Of a stretch of 64,000 bases of DNA, positions 25,852 to 33,823 are shown piece after piece. The position numbers were made by a program, and so were the translations under genes. The stretch lies in NCBI RefSeq assembly GCF_964273065.1, contig NZ_OZ186816.1:4159-68158 (forward strand), in the 5' to 3' direction. This DNA comes from Nocardiopsis dassonvillei_B (lineage in GTDB: Bacteria > Actinomycetota > Actinomycetes > Streptosporangiales > Streptosporangiaceae). Numbering within the stretch: position 1 is the stretch's first letter; every line of letters begins with the position of its first letter. The notes under the pieces are model-generated. The model did not search any database. It saw nothing but the letters and a program-made list of their open reading frames with translations, and was not told where the DNA came from.

Positions 25852-25925
25852 TGTTGACGAGCACGGGGATGTCAGTGGATCGAGCACCAACTTGTCAGTG
25901 GGGACCGAGCACGAACATGTCAGTG
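25852..25925 (+). repeat. IS21-type terminal repeat array (three 19-mers)
   Basis: It begins TGTTGACG and holds GAGCAC...TGTCAGTG 19-mers at 25859, 25882 and 25907 (for example GAGCACGGGGATGTCAGTG). Same start and 23/25 spacing as the array at 11385. A partner end in inverted orientation lies at 26908-26956. Confidence 0.7.
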
Positions 25926-26114
25926 CTCGACCTCTGCTTCCTCTCCCCCTGACGGTGAGTGTTCGGGGAAGAGGCTGAACCGGACGTCCGGGTCCACGGC
26001 GAACCCGTCCTCGGCGGTGTAGTCGGCCAGCCCGGCCGCCCACAGGCCGCTGGCGCCCGCTTTCCAGGCGGCGCCATCCGACGTGGTGTGTTGCGCGACG
26101 GTGAGTACGTCCAT
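25920..26114 (-). CDS. Hypothetical acidic protein, 3' end inside an IS-type repeat (64 residues)
   Basis: MDVLTVAQHTTSDGAAWKAG continues as a protein-like acidic sequence (LADYTAEDGFAVDPDVRFSL) and stops within the terminal repeat array, suggesting that insertion cut the original gene. GGAAG lies before the ATG at 26114. Not recognised. Confidence 0.45.
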   Translation of the reverse strand: MDVLTVAQHTTSDGAAWKAGASGLWAAGLADYTAEDGFAVDPDVRFSLFPEHSPSGGEEAEVEH

Positions 26115-26156
26115 CCGCGCTTCCAAGACGTAGGTGTATGGAAGGGGCGGGCAGGG

Positions 26157-26609
26157 TCACTGGGTTGTGCGGCGTTCGATCTGATCGAGCAGCACGGCGA
26201 CCTCGGGATTGACTTCCCCTTCGACGACCAGAGCGTCATACCAGGGTGCGGGTAGCCAACCGCTGCTCAGGCCTATGTTGAGGAGCTTGCCCAACCAGGC
26301 CAGTTCCAGCTCGTCGCGGGTGCACAACCACTGGTCGACGGCCCAGCCCTGCAAGCGGAGGAAGGGGTCGTCGGGAGATCCGGGGGTCGTGGCGACGTCG
26401 ATTGCGGGCTGGACCAGACGCAGGGCCAGCACGATTCCTGGAGTAACGGTGGAAGGGCCGGACTGGGTGATCTCGGCGAGCAGACGATGCAGCGGAGCAC
26501 GGTCTCCGGTGTCCCGGGCACGGTGGAGCTCCGTCTCGATCTGGCGACTCCAGGTCTGCATGAGGGGGTCGAGCTCGACATCGCTTGGGTCAATGAACAC
26601 AAGCCTCAT
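26157..26609 (-). CDS. Hypothetical protein (150 residues)
   Basis: Not recognised. The acidic, mostly helical protein begins MRLVFIDPSDVELDPLMQTW and has WAVDQWLCTRDELELAWLGK near residue 100 and a final NPEVAVLLDQIERRTTQ helix. It lies between IS21-type ends at 25852 and 26956 together with the shorter upstream frame, so it may be cargo or a bystander. Its codon use is a little less GC-rich than that of neighbours. Confidence 0.55.
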   Translation of the reverse strand: MRLVFIDPSDVELDPLMQTWSRQIETELHRARDTGDRAPLHRLLAEITQSGPSTVTPGIVLALRLVQPAIDVATTPGSPDDPFLRLQGWAVDQWLCTRDELELAWLGKLLNIGLSSGWLPAPWYDALVVEGEVNPEVAVLLDQIERRTTQ

Positions 26610-26706
26610 CCTTCTGTACTCCTGACTGACGGGCTGCTGCGGCGGCTTCCCTCATGCCCTGCCTACTTGGCGGTGGAAGTGGCGGGCAGGAGGGCCAACC
26701 ACATCC

Positions 26707-26956
26707 TGTCGACGAGTACGAGGGTGTCAGCAGAGCCGCTACTCAGTGCAACCGTGATCCTGATGTTCGACCGGTGTGTCCGCAGGTCAGGCGGTAGACC
26801 AATCCAGCGGCGTGGAGTGGTCTACTCACCTCGCGCGGTTCGTGCCCGTTCAACCGTTTCTGACCCGCGATAACCCTCACTTAGCGATGGTGACCGTCAC
26901 CGTGAGTTGCTGACACTTTCGTGCTCGCAGCACTGACGTTCCCGTGCTCGCCAACA
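26707..26956. mobile_element. Non-autonomous IS21-type remnant (MITE-like)
   Basis: A + strand end starts TGTCGACGAG with one 19-mer (26714-26732). A minus strand end starts TGTTGGCG with two 19-mers (26931-26949 and 26908-26926, 23 bases apart). The 250-bp unit has no transposase. Its right end supplies the last codons of the gene at 26881. Confidence 0.45.
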
Positions 26957-27459
26957 GTTCTCCCGCCCTTATCCGGGTGATCCTGGTCTGTCAGGAGCGC
27001 GTCCAGGAGTGTCCAGGTGCCCTCGTCCTGGTCGTGGCGCACGAGCCCGGCGCTCGCCATCCGGTTGAACTGGTTGTAGGCCCAGCTGCGCCCCCGGTCG
27101 ATGCCCCGCTGGCGCAGGTGGCGCGTGATGTCGGAGATTCCCACGGTCCGGTTTCCGGCCTGTACCAGCTCCACGAGCAGGACGCGCAGCGCGTCGCGGG
27201 CATGGGTCGCGGCCTCGGCGGTGTGCTTGGCCTCCGCTGGCTCCACCCCGGTGCGCTCGTCCTGGCCCTGGTGGTCTTCCGGCATGCGGCCGGCCAGGGC
27301 CTCGGCGCGGCTGAGGGCGCGCTGCTCGGCGAGCCAGGCGACCAAGGCCTGCTCGGTGAACTCGATCCTCCACTCCCCATCGACGGTGTGCTGTTGGACG
27401 CCGGGGCGGTCCAGGGCGTCCTGGACAGCGGACAGCAACGGGCCGAGTCGGCCAGGCAT
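26881..27459 (-). CDS. Winged-helix protein downstream of the replication gene (192 residues)
   Basis: Residues 1-50 (MPGRLGPLLSAVQDALDRPG, WRIEFTEQALVAWLAEQRAL) precede an acidic linker and a winged helix (VGISDITRHLRQRGIDRGRS, WAYNQFNRMASAGLVRHDQD). It starts 70 bases after the replication-type gene and is probably co-transcribed with it. The final ~20 residues (GEHGNVSAASTKVSATHGD) are encoded by the IS-type end, so the original C-terminus is lost. A copy-number or accessory replication role is inferred. Confidence 0.65.
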   Translation of the reverse strand: MPGRLGPLLSAVQDALDRPGVQQHTVDGEWRIEFTEQALVAWLAEQRALSRAEALAGRMPEDHQGQDERTGVEPAEAKHTAEAATHARDALRVLLVELVQAGNRTVGISDITRHLRQRGIDRGRSWAYNQFNRMASAGLVRHDQDEGTWTLLDALLTDQDHPDKGGRTVGEHGNVSAASTKVSATHGDGHHR

Positions 27460-27529
27460 CACGATTCCTTTCGATGTGCCAGGGGTGGCCGCATCGGTGC
27501 GGCCACCCCACAGGTGTAGGGCCCCGAGG

Positions 27530-28888
27530 TCACCCGCTGTTGGCGGTCTCCGCCCGGCGCTTGGCCTCCATCTCGGCCCGCAGCCGCTTGTACTCCTCCG
27601 TGGCGGGAGACCCGTGCAGCGAGGCGTACATGTCCGCGAGCAGGGTCGGGTCCAGCTCCTCGATCTCCGGCTCGGGATCGGCGGCGTCCTGGTCCTTATC
27701 CTGCGCAGCGTCGGCCGCGACGCGCTCAGCCTCCAGGCGCTCCCACTCGGCCCGCTCCTCCTGCTCGCACCACAGGCACGCACCGTCGTCGGTCAGCGCG
27801 ACCTTGTGGCGGCCGCACACGCCTGCGTGGACGTCGGCCCCGCCCCGGGGCGCCTCGCGCCCCCCGCGGGCTTCTGAGGCTTCCTGGGCGCCGCGCTGCT
27901 CGCACGCCCACGCCCATGCCTTGGTGACCTGTTCGGGCAGCAGACGCCATCCCAGCGCGCCAGGGAGGGACGTGAACGTCCTCCGGCCGTCCTTGCGCAC
28001 CCACCCCTGCTTGAGCCAGGCGGTGTACTCCTCCCAGGACAGGCCGGGCTGGGCGTCCACCAGCGACCGGGCGGCCTCCACGAGCACCGCCAGGCGCTGG
28101 TGGTCGATCGCGCTCAGGTGCTCTCCGGGGAGCAGGGCTCGGCCCGCGATCTCCCGGACCAGGTTGGCCGAGGCCAGGCTCGGCGCGACGAAGTCGGCGC
28201 CGCCGGCCACCCCCCACTGTGGTTCGTCGACAGCAGAGGGATCACCCCCCGCGCGCGCACGCGCGTCCCCCTCCTCCCCCTCCCCTTCAAGGGTGGTGTT
28301 CTTATGCATGGGATTTTCCAAGCTTGGAAAATCAGATGCTGGATCCAGGATGCGATTTTCCGATGTTGGCTCTGAGCTGGGGTTTTGCCCTCCGGACTCC
28401 AGGATGGGATTTTCGCATCCTGGCTCGGTGGCGCCTACGTCGCCGTCCGGGGGGGTGGGCTGGCGCCGCTTCATCGACTCGCGGGTGCGCTTGTTCAGCG
28501 GGGTGAACCGGCGCCCTTCGGCCGCGAGCTGGTCGAGGATGGCTTGGGCGTGCCCGGGAAGGGTGGCCGGGTTGTCGGAGAAGATCCATAGGGCACCCGC
28601 TCGGGTGCCGTTCGCGAGGATCTCGCGGAAGCGCAGCATGTAGCCGTCCTCTTCGAGTTCGGCCAGGCCTGAGCGGACAGCGTGCAGCTTGTCGGTGCTT
28701 TCTTCGGCCAGGCGCTCCTCGCTGGTCTCCCATCCCTCGACGTGGGAGCCGAGGTAGGTCAGGATGCCGCGGGCCTTGAAGCTCAGCCGCCGGTCACGCA
28801 CCATGCGGTTCGCCACGATGGTGTGGCCGTCACCGCTGAAGGGCGCACGCATCAAGATGGTGCTGTACTGGCGTTTCGGGTCGTTCAC
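27530..28888 (-). CDS. Plasmid replication initiator-like protein with HTH
   Basis: The 452-residue protein opens with MRAPFSGDGHTIVANRMVRD then RLSFKARGILTYLGSHVEGW, TSEERLAEESTDKLHAVRSG and LAELEEDGYM, the HTH layout of phage and plasmid replication-organiser proteins of actinomycetes. The middle is a low-complexity segment with repeated SEN(P/R)IL units, whose codons form direct repeats and a 22-bp palindrome. The C-terminus carries a CxxC pair (CGRHKVALTDDGACLWC) and a charged helix. GTG 28888 follows AGGAGG at 12 bases. It is probably the main initiator with its origin inside the gene, but this is not proven. Confidence 0.7.
   Translation of the reverse strand: MNDPKRQYSTILMRAPFSGDGHTIVANRMVRDRRLSFKARGILTYLGSHVEGWETSEERLAEESTDKLHAVRSGLAELEEDGYMLRFREILANGTRAGALWIFSDNPATLPGHAQAILDQLAAEGRRFTPLNKRTRESMKRRQPTPPDGDVGATEPGCENPILESGGQNPSSEPTSENRILDPASDFPSLENPMHKNTTLEGEGEEGDARARAGGDPSAVDEPQWGVAGGADFVAPSLASANLVREIAGRALLPGEHLSAIDHQRLAVLVEAARSLVDAQPGLSWEEYTAWLKQGWVRKDGRRTFTSLPGALGWRLLPEQVTKAWAWACEQRGAQEASEARGGREAPRGGADVHAGVCGRHKVALTDDGACLWCEQEERAEWERLEAERVAADAAQDKDQDAADPEPEIEELDPTLLADMYASLHGSPATEEYKRLRAEMEAKRRAETANSG
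28308..28415. repeat. Iteron-like repeats inside the replication-type gene
   Basis: ATGGGATTTTCC (28308), ATGCGATTTTCC (28350) and ATGGGATTTTCG (28404) are direct repeats. The first is part of a perfect 22-bp palindrome, GATTTTCCAAG and its complement (28312-28333); the third is within CAGGATG-ggattttc-GCATCCTG. The A/T runs are unlike the rest of the gene. Confidence 0.7.
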
Positions 28889-28959
28889 GGTTGTTGATCG
28901 CCTCCTAGGCGACACCGCGACGGAGGATGCTCCCGCATGCCCACCGAACCCATTGGGTA

Positions 28960-29061
28960 CGATGAGCGCATAGCGTTTCGGTGGGAGTTTCCTGGTCGCA
29001 GCATCGGCCAGTCTCATCTGCGGAGGCGGGGAACCGGGGGCAACCGGGGCCCCGCCTTTTT
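28960..29061 (+). ncRNA. Candidate counter-transcript upstream of the replication gene
   Basis: On the strand opposite to rep, TACGAT is a possible -10, and a GGCGGGG/CCCCGCC stem followed by TTTTT (29025-29061) is a classical terminator with no gene in front of it. CCCACCGAA near 28938 can pair with TTTCGGTGGG near 28975. This would give a ~90-base RNA antisense to the rep leader. No clear -35 was found. Confidence 0.4.
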
Positions 29062-29130
29062 ACTTGGTTGATGCCCTTGACCTTAGAGCTTGTGACGCTC
29101 AGAGGCCGCTTCAGTCACATGTGAGGCCTG

Positions 29131-29165
29131 AAAAGAGCCCGGACGGGCGAACTGTCCGGGCTTTG
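29131..29165. terminator. Bidirectional terminator after the XRE-TPR regulator gene
   Basis: AGCCCGGAC pairs with GTCCGGGCT over a 9-base loop; A runs on one side and TTT on the other let it work on both strands. It is 10 bases from the stop of the minus-strand gene. Confidence 0.8.
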
Positions 29166-29174
29166 GTCTTGCTG

Positions 29175-30407
29175 CTAGGCCGCACGGTCCGCGAGGGACC
29201 GTAGTTCTTCGATGTAGTCCTCCGCTTCCTGTTCGTCCTTGTACCGCTCAGCGACGATCTGGCCGAGTTCTCGGCTGACCATCACCAGGGATGGCACCGA
29301 CTGACGATCGCTGTCCAGGGCACGTCGGCCGTAGTCGACCGCTGCTTCCAGATCACCACTGCGAGCCGAGATCACGCCCTTGGTGACCAGAGCTTCGGCC
29401 GCCCGCATGGGTGCGACCATGCGGCCGCTCCAGTCTGTGGAGCTGTTGAGCACCTCATCCGCGAGCGCGCCAGCCATTCGGTCATCTCCTACCAAACGGG
29501 CGGTGTCCATGGCGTAGAAGTCAAACTTCGCCGGATCTACTTGGAAGTGGTGGCTCGGGTCGTCCGGGTAGGGCAGTGATTCGAGGAGCTGGCGGCCTTT
29601 GTCTAGGGCAACCTCTACTCGTCGCCGGTCCCCGATCCGGGCCCAGGCTTTGGCTTGCTGGGCATAGAGCTGCACCGTGACGGATCGGTCGCCAGCGGCG
29701 TGGATGCCTGCTTCGGCAGCGGCCAAGACGCTCCGATAGTCGCCTCGGGTGAGAGCGAACCAGCAGCTCATCTCATGTGCCCACCCCACAACGCTGAGGT
29801 CATCGGCTTCAGAACCCAGGGTCAGCGCGGACCGGCGCGTGCTTTCTGCCGTCGTGCTGAGCCCGATGTCCTGCTCCAGACAACCGACGAGAAGAGCGAG
29901 CATCCCAGCCATGGAGAGGATCTCCCGGTGCTGGGAAAGGCTGACCCCCATGTCGAGCATGTCCGCGAGTCGTGCGAGCCAGGCCCGGCCCTCGGTCAGG
30001 AGCTGGTGTGCGTCGACTAGCGGGTAGTCCGAGCACAGCCTGTCCACGGTGAGCCTGAGGGCGTCCAACGTCGCAGTATCCACCGACGACCTGCGCAGAC
30101 GTGCGATCAAGTTGGGTGTGTCGGCGTCCGGGGCGGCCGCGGCCATGATCTCGCGCGGACTGCGGGGGACAGCGAACATAGCGCCGCTGACGGTTCCGAA
30201 TAGGGACGCGATCATCCGCTGGTACTCCGGACTGGGCATGACACGCCCGGATTCCCACCTCTTCCACTGGTTGATCATCGTGGCTTCGTCGGGCAGTTCT
30301 TGGATGGTCTCGTACCGCAGCCGACGCACGCATTCGCGCTGGGTCCAGTTCCGGAGATCACGCTCACGTCGAATCCGCCGCGCCCACGGGGCCATCGAGG
30401 TAGTCAT
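29175..30407 (-). CDS. XRE-family regulator with TPR domain (NsdA-like)
   Basis: The 410-residue protein has an N-terminal XRE HTH (RRERDLRNWTQRECVRRLRY, ATMINQWKRWESGRVMPSPE) followed by about seven TPR-like helix pairs to the end (for example GDLEAAVDYGRRALDSDRQS). This type regulates development, antibiotic production or plasmid transfer in streptomycetes, often sensing peptides or partner proteins through the TPR part. It stands between rep and the KorSA-type repressor, transcribed away from the transfer operon. Confidence 0.85.
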   Translation of the reverse strand: MTTSMAPWARRIRRERDLRNWTQRECVRRLRYETIQELPDEATMINQWKRWESGRVMPSPEYQRMIASLFGTVSGAMFAVPRSPREIMAAAAPDADTPNLIARLRRSSVDTATLDALRLTVDRLCSDYPLVDAHQLLTEGRAWLARLADMLDMGVSLSQHREILSMAGMLALLVGCLEQDIGLSTTAESTRRSALTLGSEADDLSVVGWAHEMSCWFALTRGDYRSVLAAAEAGIHAAGDRSVTVQLYAQQAKAWARIGDRRRVEVALDKGRQLLESLPYPDDPSHHFQVDPAKFDFYAMDTARLVGDDRMAGALADEVLNSSTDWSGRMVAPMRAAEALVTKGVISARSGDLEAAVDYGRRALDSDRQSVPSLVMVSRELGQIVAERYKDEQEAEDYIEELRSLADRAA

Positions 30408-30529
30408 GCCTTCACACTCCTCAGCCTGGACTGTTGGTGTCTAGGTGGCAGCTGGGGGGCACGCCTGTGTCCCCCAACTGCCTCTCGCGCAGAAAAAGAG
30501 CGCAAGCCAAGCTCACAGGTATGACCCCC

Positions 30530-31285
30530 TCACCCTCTGTTCAGCGGCAGCCGGTCGTAGACCGCTTGTACGCGGTCGGCATCACCGATGGAGCGCAGAA
30601 CTTCCAGCACCCTGCCGTCTTCGCCGTAGGTGATGCGCTCGATGACCAGCACTGGTGTGGATGGTGCGAGCTTCATGACCTCAATGTCCTCTGGCGTTGG
30701 CTGCTGAGCAGTGACGGTCTCCGTGGTTGCTGTGGGCGAATGCCCCAAGGCGATCAGTGCTCCGTAGACACCGCCTTCGACCTTGGCTTCTTCTGCAAGA
30801 GGGGTTCCATCTACCAGGGCGAGCGGCATCCATGCCTTTTGGATCTGTGCGACCTGGGGCCCCGCCCACATGTGGCGCTGTCGGTACACCACGGGTGTTC
30901 CCGGGGCGACATCAAGTGCTTCTGCGATGGACTCCTCTGCGGCGATGCGCTCCACCGAGACGACCTCTGCGTGTCCGCTGACGCCTTGATCAGCGCATGC
31001 CTGCTCCCACGGCCCTTTCGCACCGCCTGGAGCCAGCACCTTGCTGTACCGGGTCAGGGGGATCCGCACAGTGGTTCGATCACGTACCACGGTGCCCTTG
31101 CGTCGGATCGGGGTAATCAGCCCTTCGCTCTGGAGCAGGCTTACGGCTTCCCTCACGGTGTAGAGGGACACGCCGTACTGTTCCGCAAGTTTGCGCTGGT
31201 GAGGGATGGTCTCACCGGGTTTGTAGTCACCACGGTTGATCGCTTCTCGCAGGTCTTGGGCCACCTCTTCGTAGCGGTTCACCAA
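30530..31285 (-). CDS. korSA: GntR/UTRA repressor of plasmid transfer (KorSA-like)
   Basis: The ~251-residue protein has a GntR winged helix (RYEEVAQDLREAINRGDYKP, IPHQRKLAEQYGVSLYTVRE) and a UTRA-type effector domain (PVVYRQRHMWAGPQVAQIQK, PSTPVLVIERITYGEDGRVL). KorSA represses the tra genes of pSAM2-type elements. The start is set at TTG 31285 behind AGGAGG; GTG 31282 or ATG 31330/31324 are alternatives. The two identical palindromes at 31333 and 31382 lie between it and the transfer operon and are its expected operators. Confidence 0.88.
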   Translation of the reverse strand: MVNRYEEVAQDLREAINRGDYKPGETIPHQRKLAEQYGVSLYTVREAVSLLQSEGLITPIRRKGTVVRDRTTVRIPLTRYSKVLAPGGAKGPWEQACADQGVSGHAEVVSVERIAAEESIAEALDVAPGTPVVYRQRHMWAGPQVAQIQKAWMPLALVDGTPLAEEAKVEGGVYGALIALGHSPTATTETVTAQQPTPEDIEVMKLAPSTPVLVIERITYGEDGRVLEVLRSIGDADRVQAVYDRLPLNRG

Positions 31286-31332
31286 GGTTGGCACCTCCTC
31301 TCCACGGTCTCTGAACTCTCTCATGGCCATCT

Positions 31333-31395
31333 TAGTTCCGGAACTATTGACAGGTCCACTCGGGGTGTGCATACTCTCAAATAGTTCCGGAACTA
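31333..31395. promoter_or_regulatory. Transfer-operon promoter bracketed by two GntR operators
   Basis: TAGTTCCGGAACTA occurs at 31333-31346 and 31382-31395. Between them is TTGACA (31347-31352), a 17-base spacer and CATACT (31370-31375), an almost consensus promoter firing rightward. A repressor bound to both sites would block it completely and could also act on its own gene. Confidence 0.9.
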
Positions 31396-31494
31396 ATCAA
31401 GGGTCTGGAACGACGAGACCCCGACGCGGCTCGGCCTGGAAAACCGCCGCGTCGGGGCCCTCTACCGGCGAACCAACTGGGAAGGCGGCCCGCC

Positions 31495-32064
31495 ATGTCC
31501 ATCATTGCAAAGGTCGCGGAGGCCACCGGCGCGACTCACACCGAGATCCTTCGGGTCGCGACCCAGGGCGGCACCACCGCAGAGGATTGGCGGATCGCCC
31601 ACGCGATCGAGGCCGCGGGCGGCCGCTCCGCTTACGAGCTGATGCTCACCGCGGGCCGGGACGAGCGGATCGCTGAGGTCTGGGGGGACGCTGGCGCCCC
31701 GGCCGAGACCCCGACCCAGATCAACCCGAACGCCACCTACGACCCGGAGATCACGGTCTACTCCGAGGACACCGCCCCGGACAGCCCGAACCGGATCTCC
31801 CCGCACCACCCCCACGACCAGGGCGAGGACGACGAGCTCGCCGCCCGCGCCGACCAGGCCGCCACGGTCCACGCCGACCTGGTCGACCTGACCGACGAGG
31901 TCGACACCGCCGAGCAGGTCTACCGCAAGTGGGCCTCCCGGATCGACGCGGTCCACCAGGCCGCCCGCCGCACGGTGCAGCAGCTGCTGCTCTCCCACCC
32001 CCGCACCCGCCGCCGCGCGGTGCACCGGGCCCGCCAGGCCCGCCGCCTGGCGCTGGCCGCCTGA
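31495..32064 (+). CDS. First gene of the transfer operon, hypothetical (189 residues)
   Basis: The N-terminus (MSIIAKVAEATGATHTEILR) is helical, then comes an acidic linker and a C-terminal coiled, very basic region (TVQQLLLSHPRTRRRAVHRA). A GGGAAGG site precedes the ATG. The basic tail suggests nucleic-acid contact. It starts 100 bases after the repressible promoter. Not recognised as a named family. Confidence 0.75.
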   Translation: MSIIAKVAEATGATHTEILRVATQGGTTAEDWRIAHAIEAAGGRSAYELMLTAGRDERIAEVWGDAGAPAETPTQINPNATYDPEITVYSEDTAPDSPNRISPHHPHDQGEDDELAARADQAATVHADLVDLTDEVDTAEQVYRKWASRIDAVHQAARRTVQQLLLSHPRTRRRAVHRARQARRLALAA

Positions 32065-32107
32065 CCAGCACACCCACACCCGACACACCCAATGAGAGGG
32101 GACAGCC

Positions 32108-32491
32108 ATGTCCGATTCCACCTACACCGACCGCGAGGTCCTGTGGCCCGCCTCCGAGCGCCCCACCGTCCCGGTCCGGCCGATGCCCACGGCCGACCAC
32201 ATCGACGAGATCCGCACCATCGCGGAGATGTACAGCGGTGACCTGCGCATCTACGAGGTCCGCGCGACCTCCGGCGGGGTGCTGGTCTCCTACTCCCGCG
32301 ACGTCGGTTCCCCCTCCCCCGCGCTGGTGGCGGTGGGCTACCGGGTTCAGCCGCTGCGGGAGGGCCTGCTCCTGGTGACGGGCGCCGTGGACGCGGCCGC
32401 GCTGATCACCGCCCAGATCGAGGCCCTGGCGGCCGAGCGCGAGCGCCTGGAGCGCGCCGAGCTGGAGCGCACGACCGGGGCGCCGTTCTGA
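32108..32491 (+). CDS. Hypothetical transfer-operon protein (127 residues)
   Basis: An alpha/beta protein with IAEMYSGDLRIYEVRATSGG, VGYRVQPLREGLLLVTGAVD and a final Arg/Glu-rich helix (ALAAERERLERAELER). GAGAGGGGA lies before the ATG. Its stop overlaps the next start (TGATGG). No family recognised. Confidence 0.7.
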   Translation: MSDSTYTDREVLWPASERPTVPVRPMPTADHIDEIRTIAEMYSGDLRIYEVRATSGGVLVSYSRDVGSPSPALVAVGYRVQPLREGLLLVTGAVDAAALITAQIEALAAERERLERAELERTTGAPF

Positions 32492-32706
32492 TGGCCGCCC
32501 CCACCGCAGAGCCGGTGCTGTCCCCGCTGGTTGAGGCCCTGGCCGCCGTTGACCTGGCCGATGCCGCCCGCCCGGGCGGGATCCGCGCCGGTGTCGAGCA
32601 GGCCGCCGGCCTGATCCGCACCCACGTGGCCGCCTGGTCCACCGGACCCGACGCCGACATCGTCCCCCTGCCGAGCAACACCACCACCGAAGGAGCCGCC
32701 GCATGA
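32491..32706 (+). CDS. Hypothetical small protein (71 residues)
   Basis: The protein is mostly helical and acidic (PLVEALAAVDLADAARPGGI, EQAAGLIRTHVAAWSTGPDA). Both ends overlap neighbouring genes by 1-4 bases (ATGA at 32703), so translation is coupled. Unknown role. Confidence 0.65.
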   Translation: MAAPTAEPVLSPLVEALAAVDLADAARPGGIRAGVEQAAGLIRTHVAAWSTGPDADIVPLPSNTTTEGAAA

Positions 32707-33371
32707 GGTTCACCCACCGCCAGTGCCAGCAGGAGCTGGCCCAGGCCCACGCCCTGCTGGACCACCGGGAGACGGAGCTGGAGGAGGTCACCCGGGAGCG
32801 CGCGGACCTGCGCCACAACGCGATCCTCGCCGAGGTCGAGCTGGGGCACCTGCGCGAGCGGGTGCGGGCCGCCGACGCCCAGGACCAGGAACGGTGCCAG
32901 GAGAACCGCGGCCATTCCATCTCCCTGGGGCAGCAGGTCGACGAGCTGGAGCGGCAGGTCGCCGAGCTGGAGACGTGGCGCGAGCACGCCGGGCAGCTGT
33001 CCCGGGAGCTGACCGCGCACGAGCGGGCCGAGAGCGTGCTGGCGGCGCGCCGGCGGCGGGTCGCGGCGGACGCGCTCGATGACGCCGACGAGCGCCCCAG
33101 CCACCCGCAGTCGGCGCACCAGGCCACGGTGGCGGCCGCCATCGCCGCCATGCCGCTGACGTACTTCGACCCCGAGGTCGTCTGCGACGTCGGCTACGGC
33201 CGCCCTCGGTGGCTGGTCGACGGTCAGGCCGTCGACCCCTACGGCACCCCGGAGCGCGCCAGGGATCAGATCGCCGCCCGGTACGGGTTCACCGACGCCG
33301 AGCTGGACGAGATCGAGGCCGCCGCCCGCGCCCAGGCCGCGGCGGAAGCGGAGGCGGCGGAGGCGGCGTGA
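32703..33371 (+). CDS. Coiled-coil protein of the transfer operon (222 residues)
   Basis: Residues 1-115 form a long coiled coil (RQCQQELAQAHALLDHRETE, LGQQVDELERQVAELETWRE). The C-terminal part is a compact segment with PLTYFDPEVVCDVGYGRPRW and a helix DQIAARYGFTDAELDEIEAA. It overlaps both neighbours by 4 bases. A structural or adaptor role in transfer is a guess. Confidence 0.75.
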   Translation: MRFTHRQCQQELAQAHALLDHRETELEEVTRERADLRHNAILAEVELGHLRERVRAADAQDQERCQENRGHSISLGQQVDELERQVAELETWREHAGQLSRELTAHERAESVLAARRRRVAADALDDADERPSHPQSAHQATVAAAIAAMPLTYFDPEVVCDVGYGRPRWLVDGQAVDPYGTPERARDQIAARYGFTDAELDEIEAAARAQAAAEAEAAEAA

Positions 33372-33463
33372 GCGAGGAGCACCAGGCCGTGGTCCTGGTG
33401 GCCGTGCTGGTCCTGGTGCTCGCGGTCGTCGTCCCCGCGGCGGCCGCCCGCACCGCCCGCTGA
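33368..33463 (+). CDS. 31-residue single-helix membrane peptide
   Basis: The GTG overlaps the preceding stop (GTGA). VSEEHQAVVLVAVLVLVLAV is followed by VVPAAAARTAR: one hydrophobic helix with a short basic tail. Spread-type (Spd) operons commonly encode such peptides. Confidence 0.6.
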   Translation: MSEEHQAVVLVAVLVLVLAVVVPAAAARTAR

Positions 33464-33565
33464 ACCTCACCCCTGGGGCGCCCGCCCCCACCGGCCCGCC
33501 GCGGCCGGTGGGGTCCGGGGACCACCAGGGTCCACCACCGTAAAACCCCTGATGAGGAGCATCGA

Positions 33566-33730
33566 ATGGGTCGCCGCGAGGAGAACACCAGCACGCCCGG
33601 GATCGTGAACCTGGGCGGCAACAACTCCTTCACCAACGTCGCCGTCGGCAAGGGCGCCACGATCGTCAACGGCAAGGTCACCCGGGGCACCAAGCTGCCC
33701 GACACCAAGAAGGACGGCAACCGCAAGTAG
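33566..33730 (+). CDS. Small Gly/Asn-rich protein (54 residues)
   Basis: MGRREENTSTPGIVNLGGNN continues SFTNVAVGKGATIVNGKVTR and a basic tail KLPDTKKDGNRK. The beta-strand pattern with NGG repeats suggests a small beta protein. GAGGAG precedes the ATG. A hairpin follows at 33760. Unknown role. Confidence 0.65.
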   Translation: MGRREENTSTPGIVNLGGNNSFTNVAVGKGATIVNGKVTRGTKLPDTKKDGNRK

Positions 33731-33759
33731 CAGCCGCACACCACCTGACCTCATGAAAC

Positions 33760-33792
33760 GAGCCCGCCCGGGTCTGCACCCCGGGCGGGCTC
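33760..33792 (+). terminator. Hairpin between small transfer genes
   Basis: GAGCCCGCCCGGG pairs with CCCGGGCGGGCTC over a 7-base loop, without a T run. It may attenuate rather than stop transcription, since the operon continues. Confidence 0.6.
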
Positions 33793-33823
33793 CGCACATC
33801 CATCCCGTGAACAGGAGCAACGA

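Noticed and set aside
31751..33151. 466-residue minus-strand Ser/Arg-rich frame
   Set aside because: Opposite an overlapping chain of coupled small genes; no ribosome site or domain.
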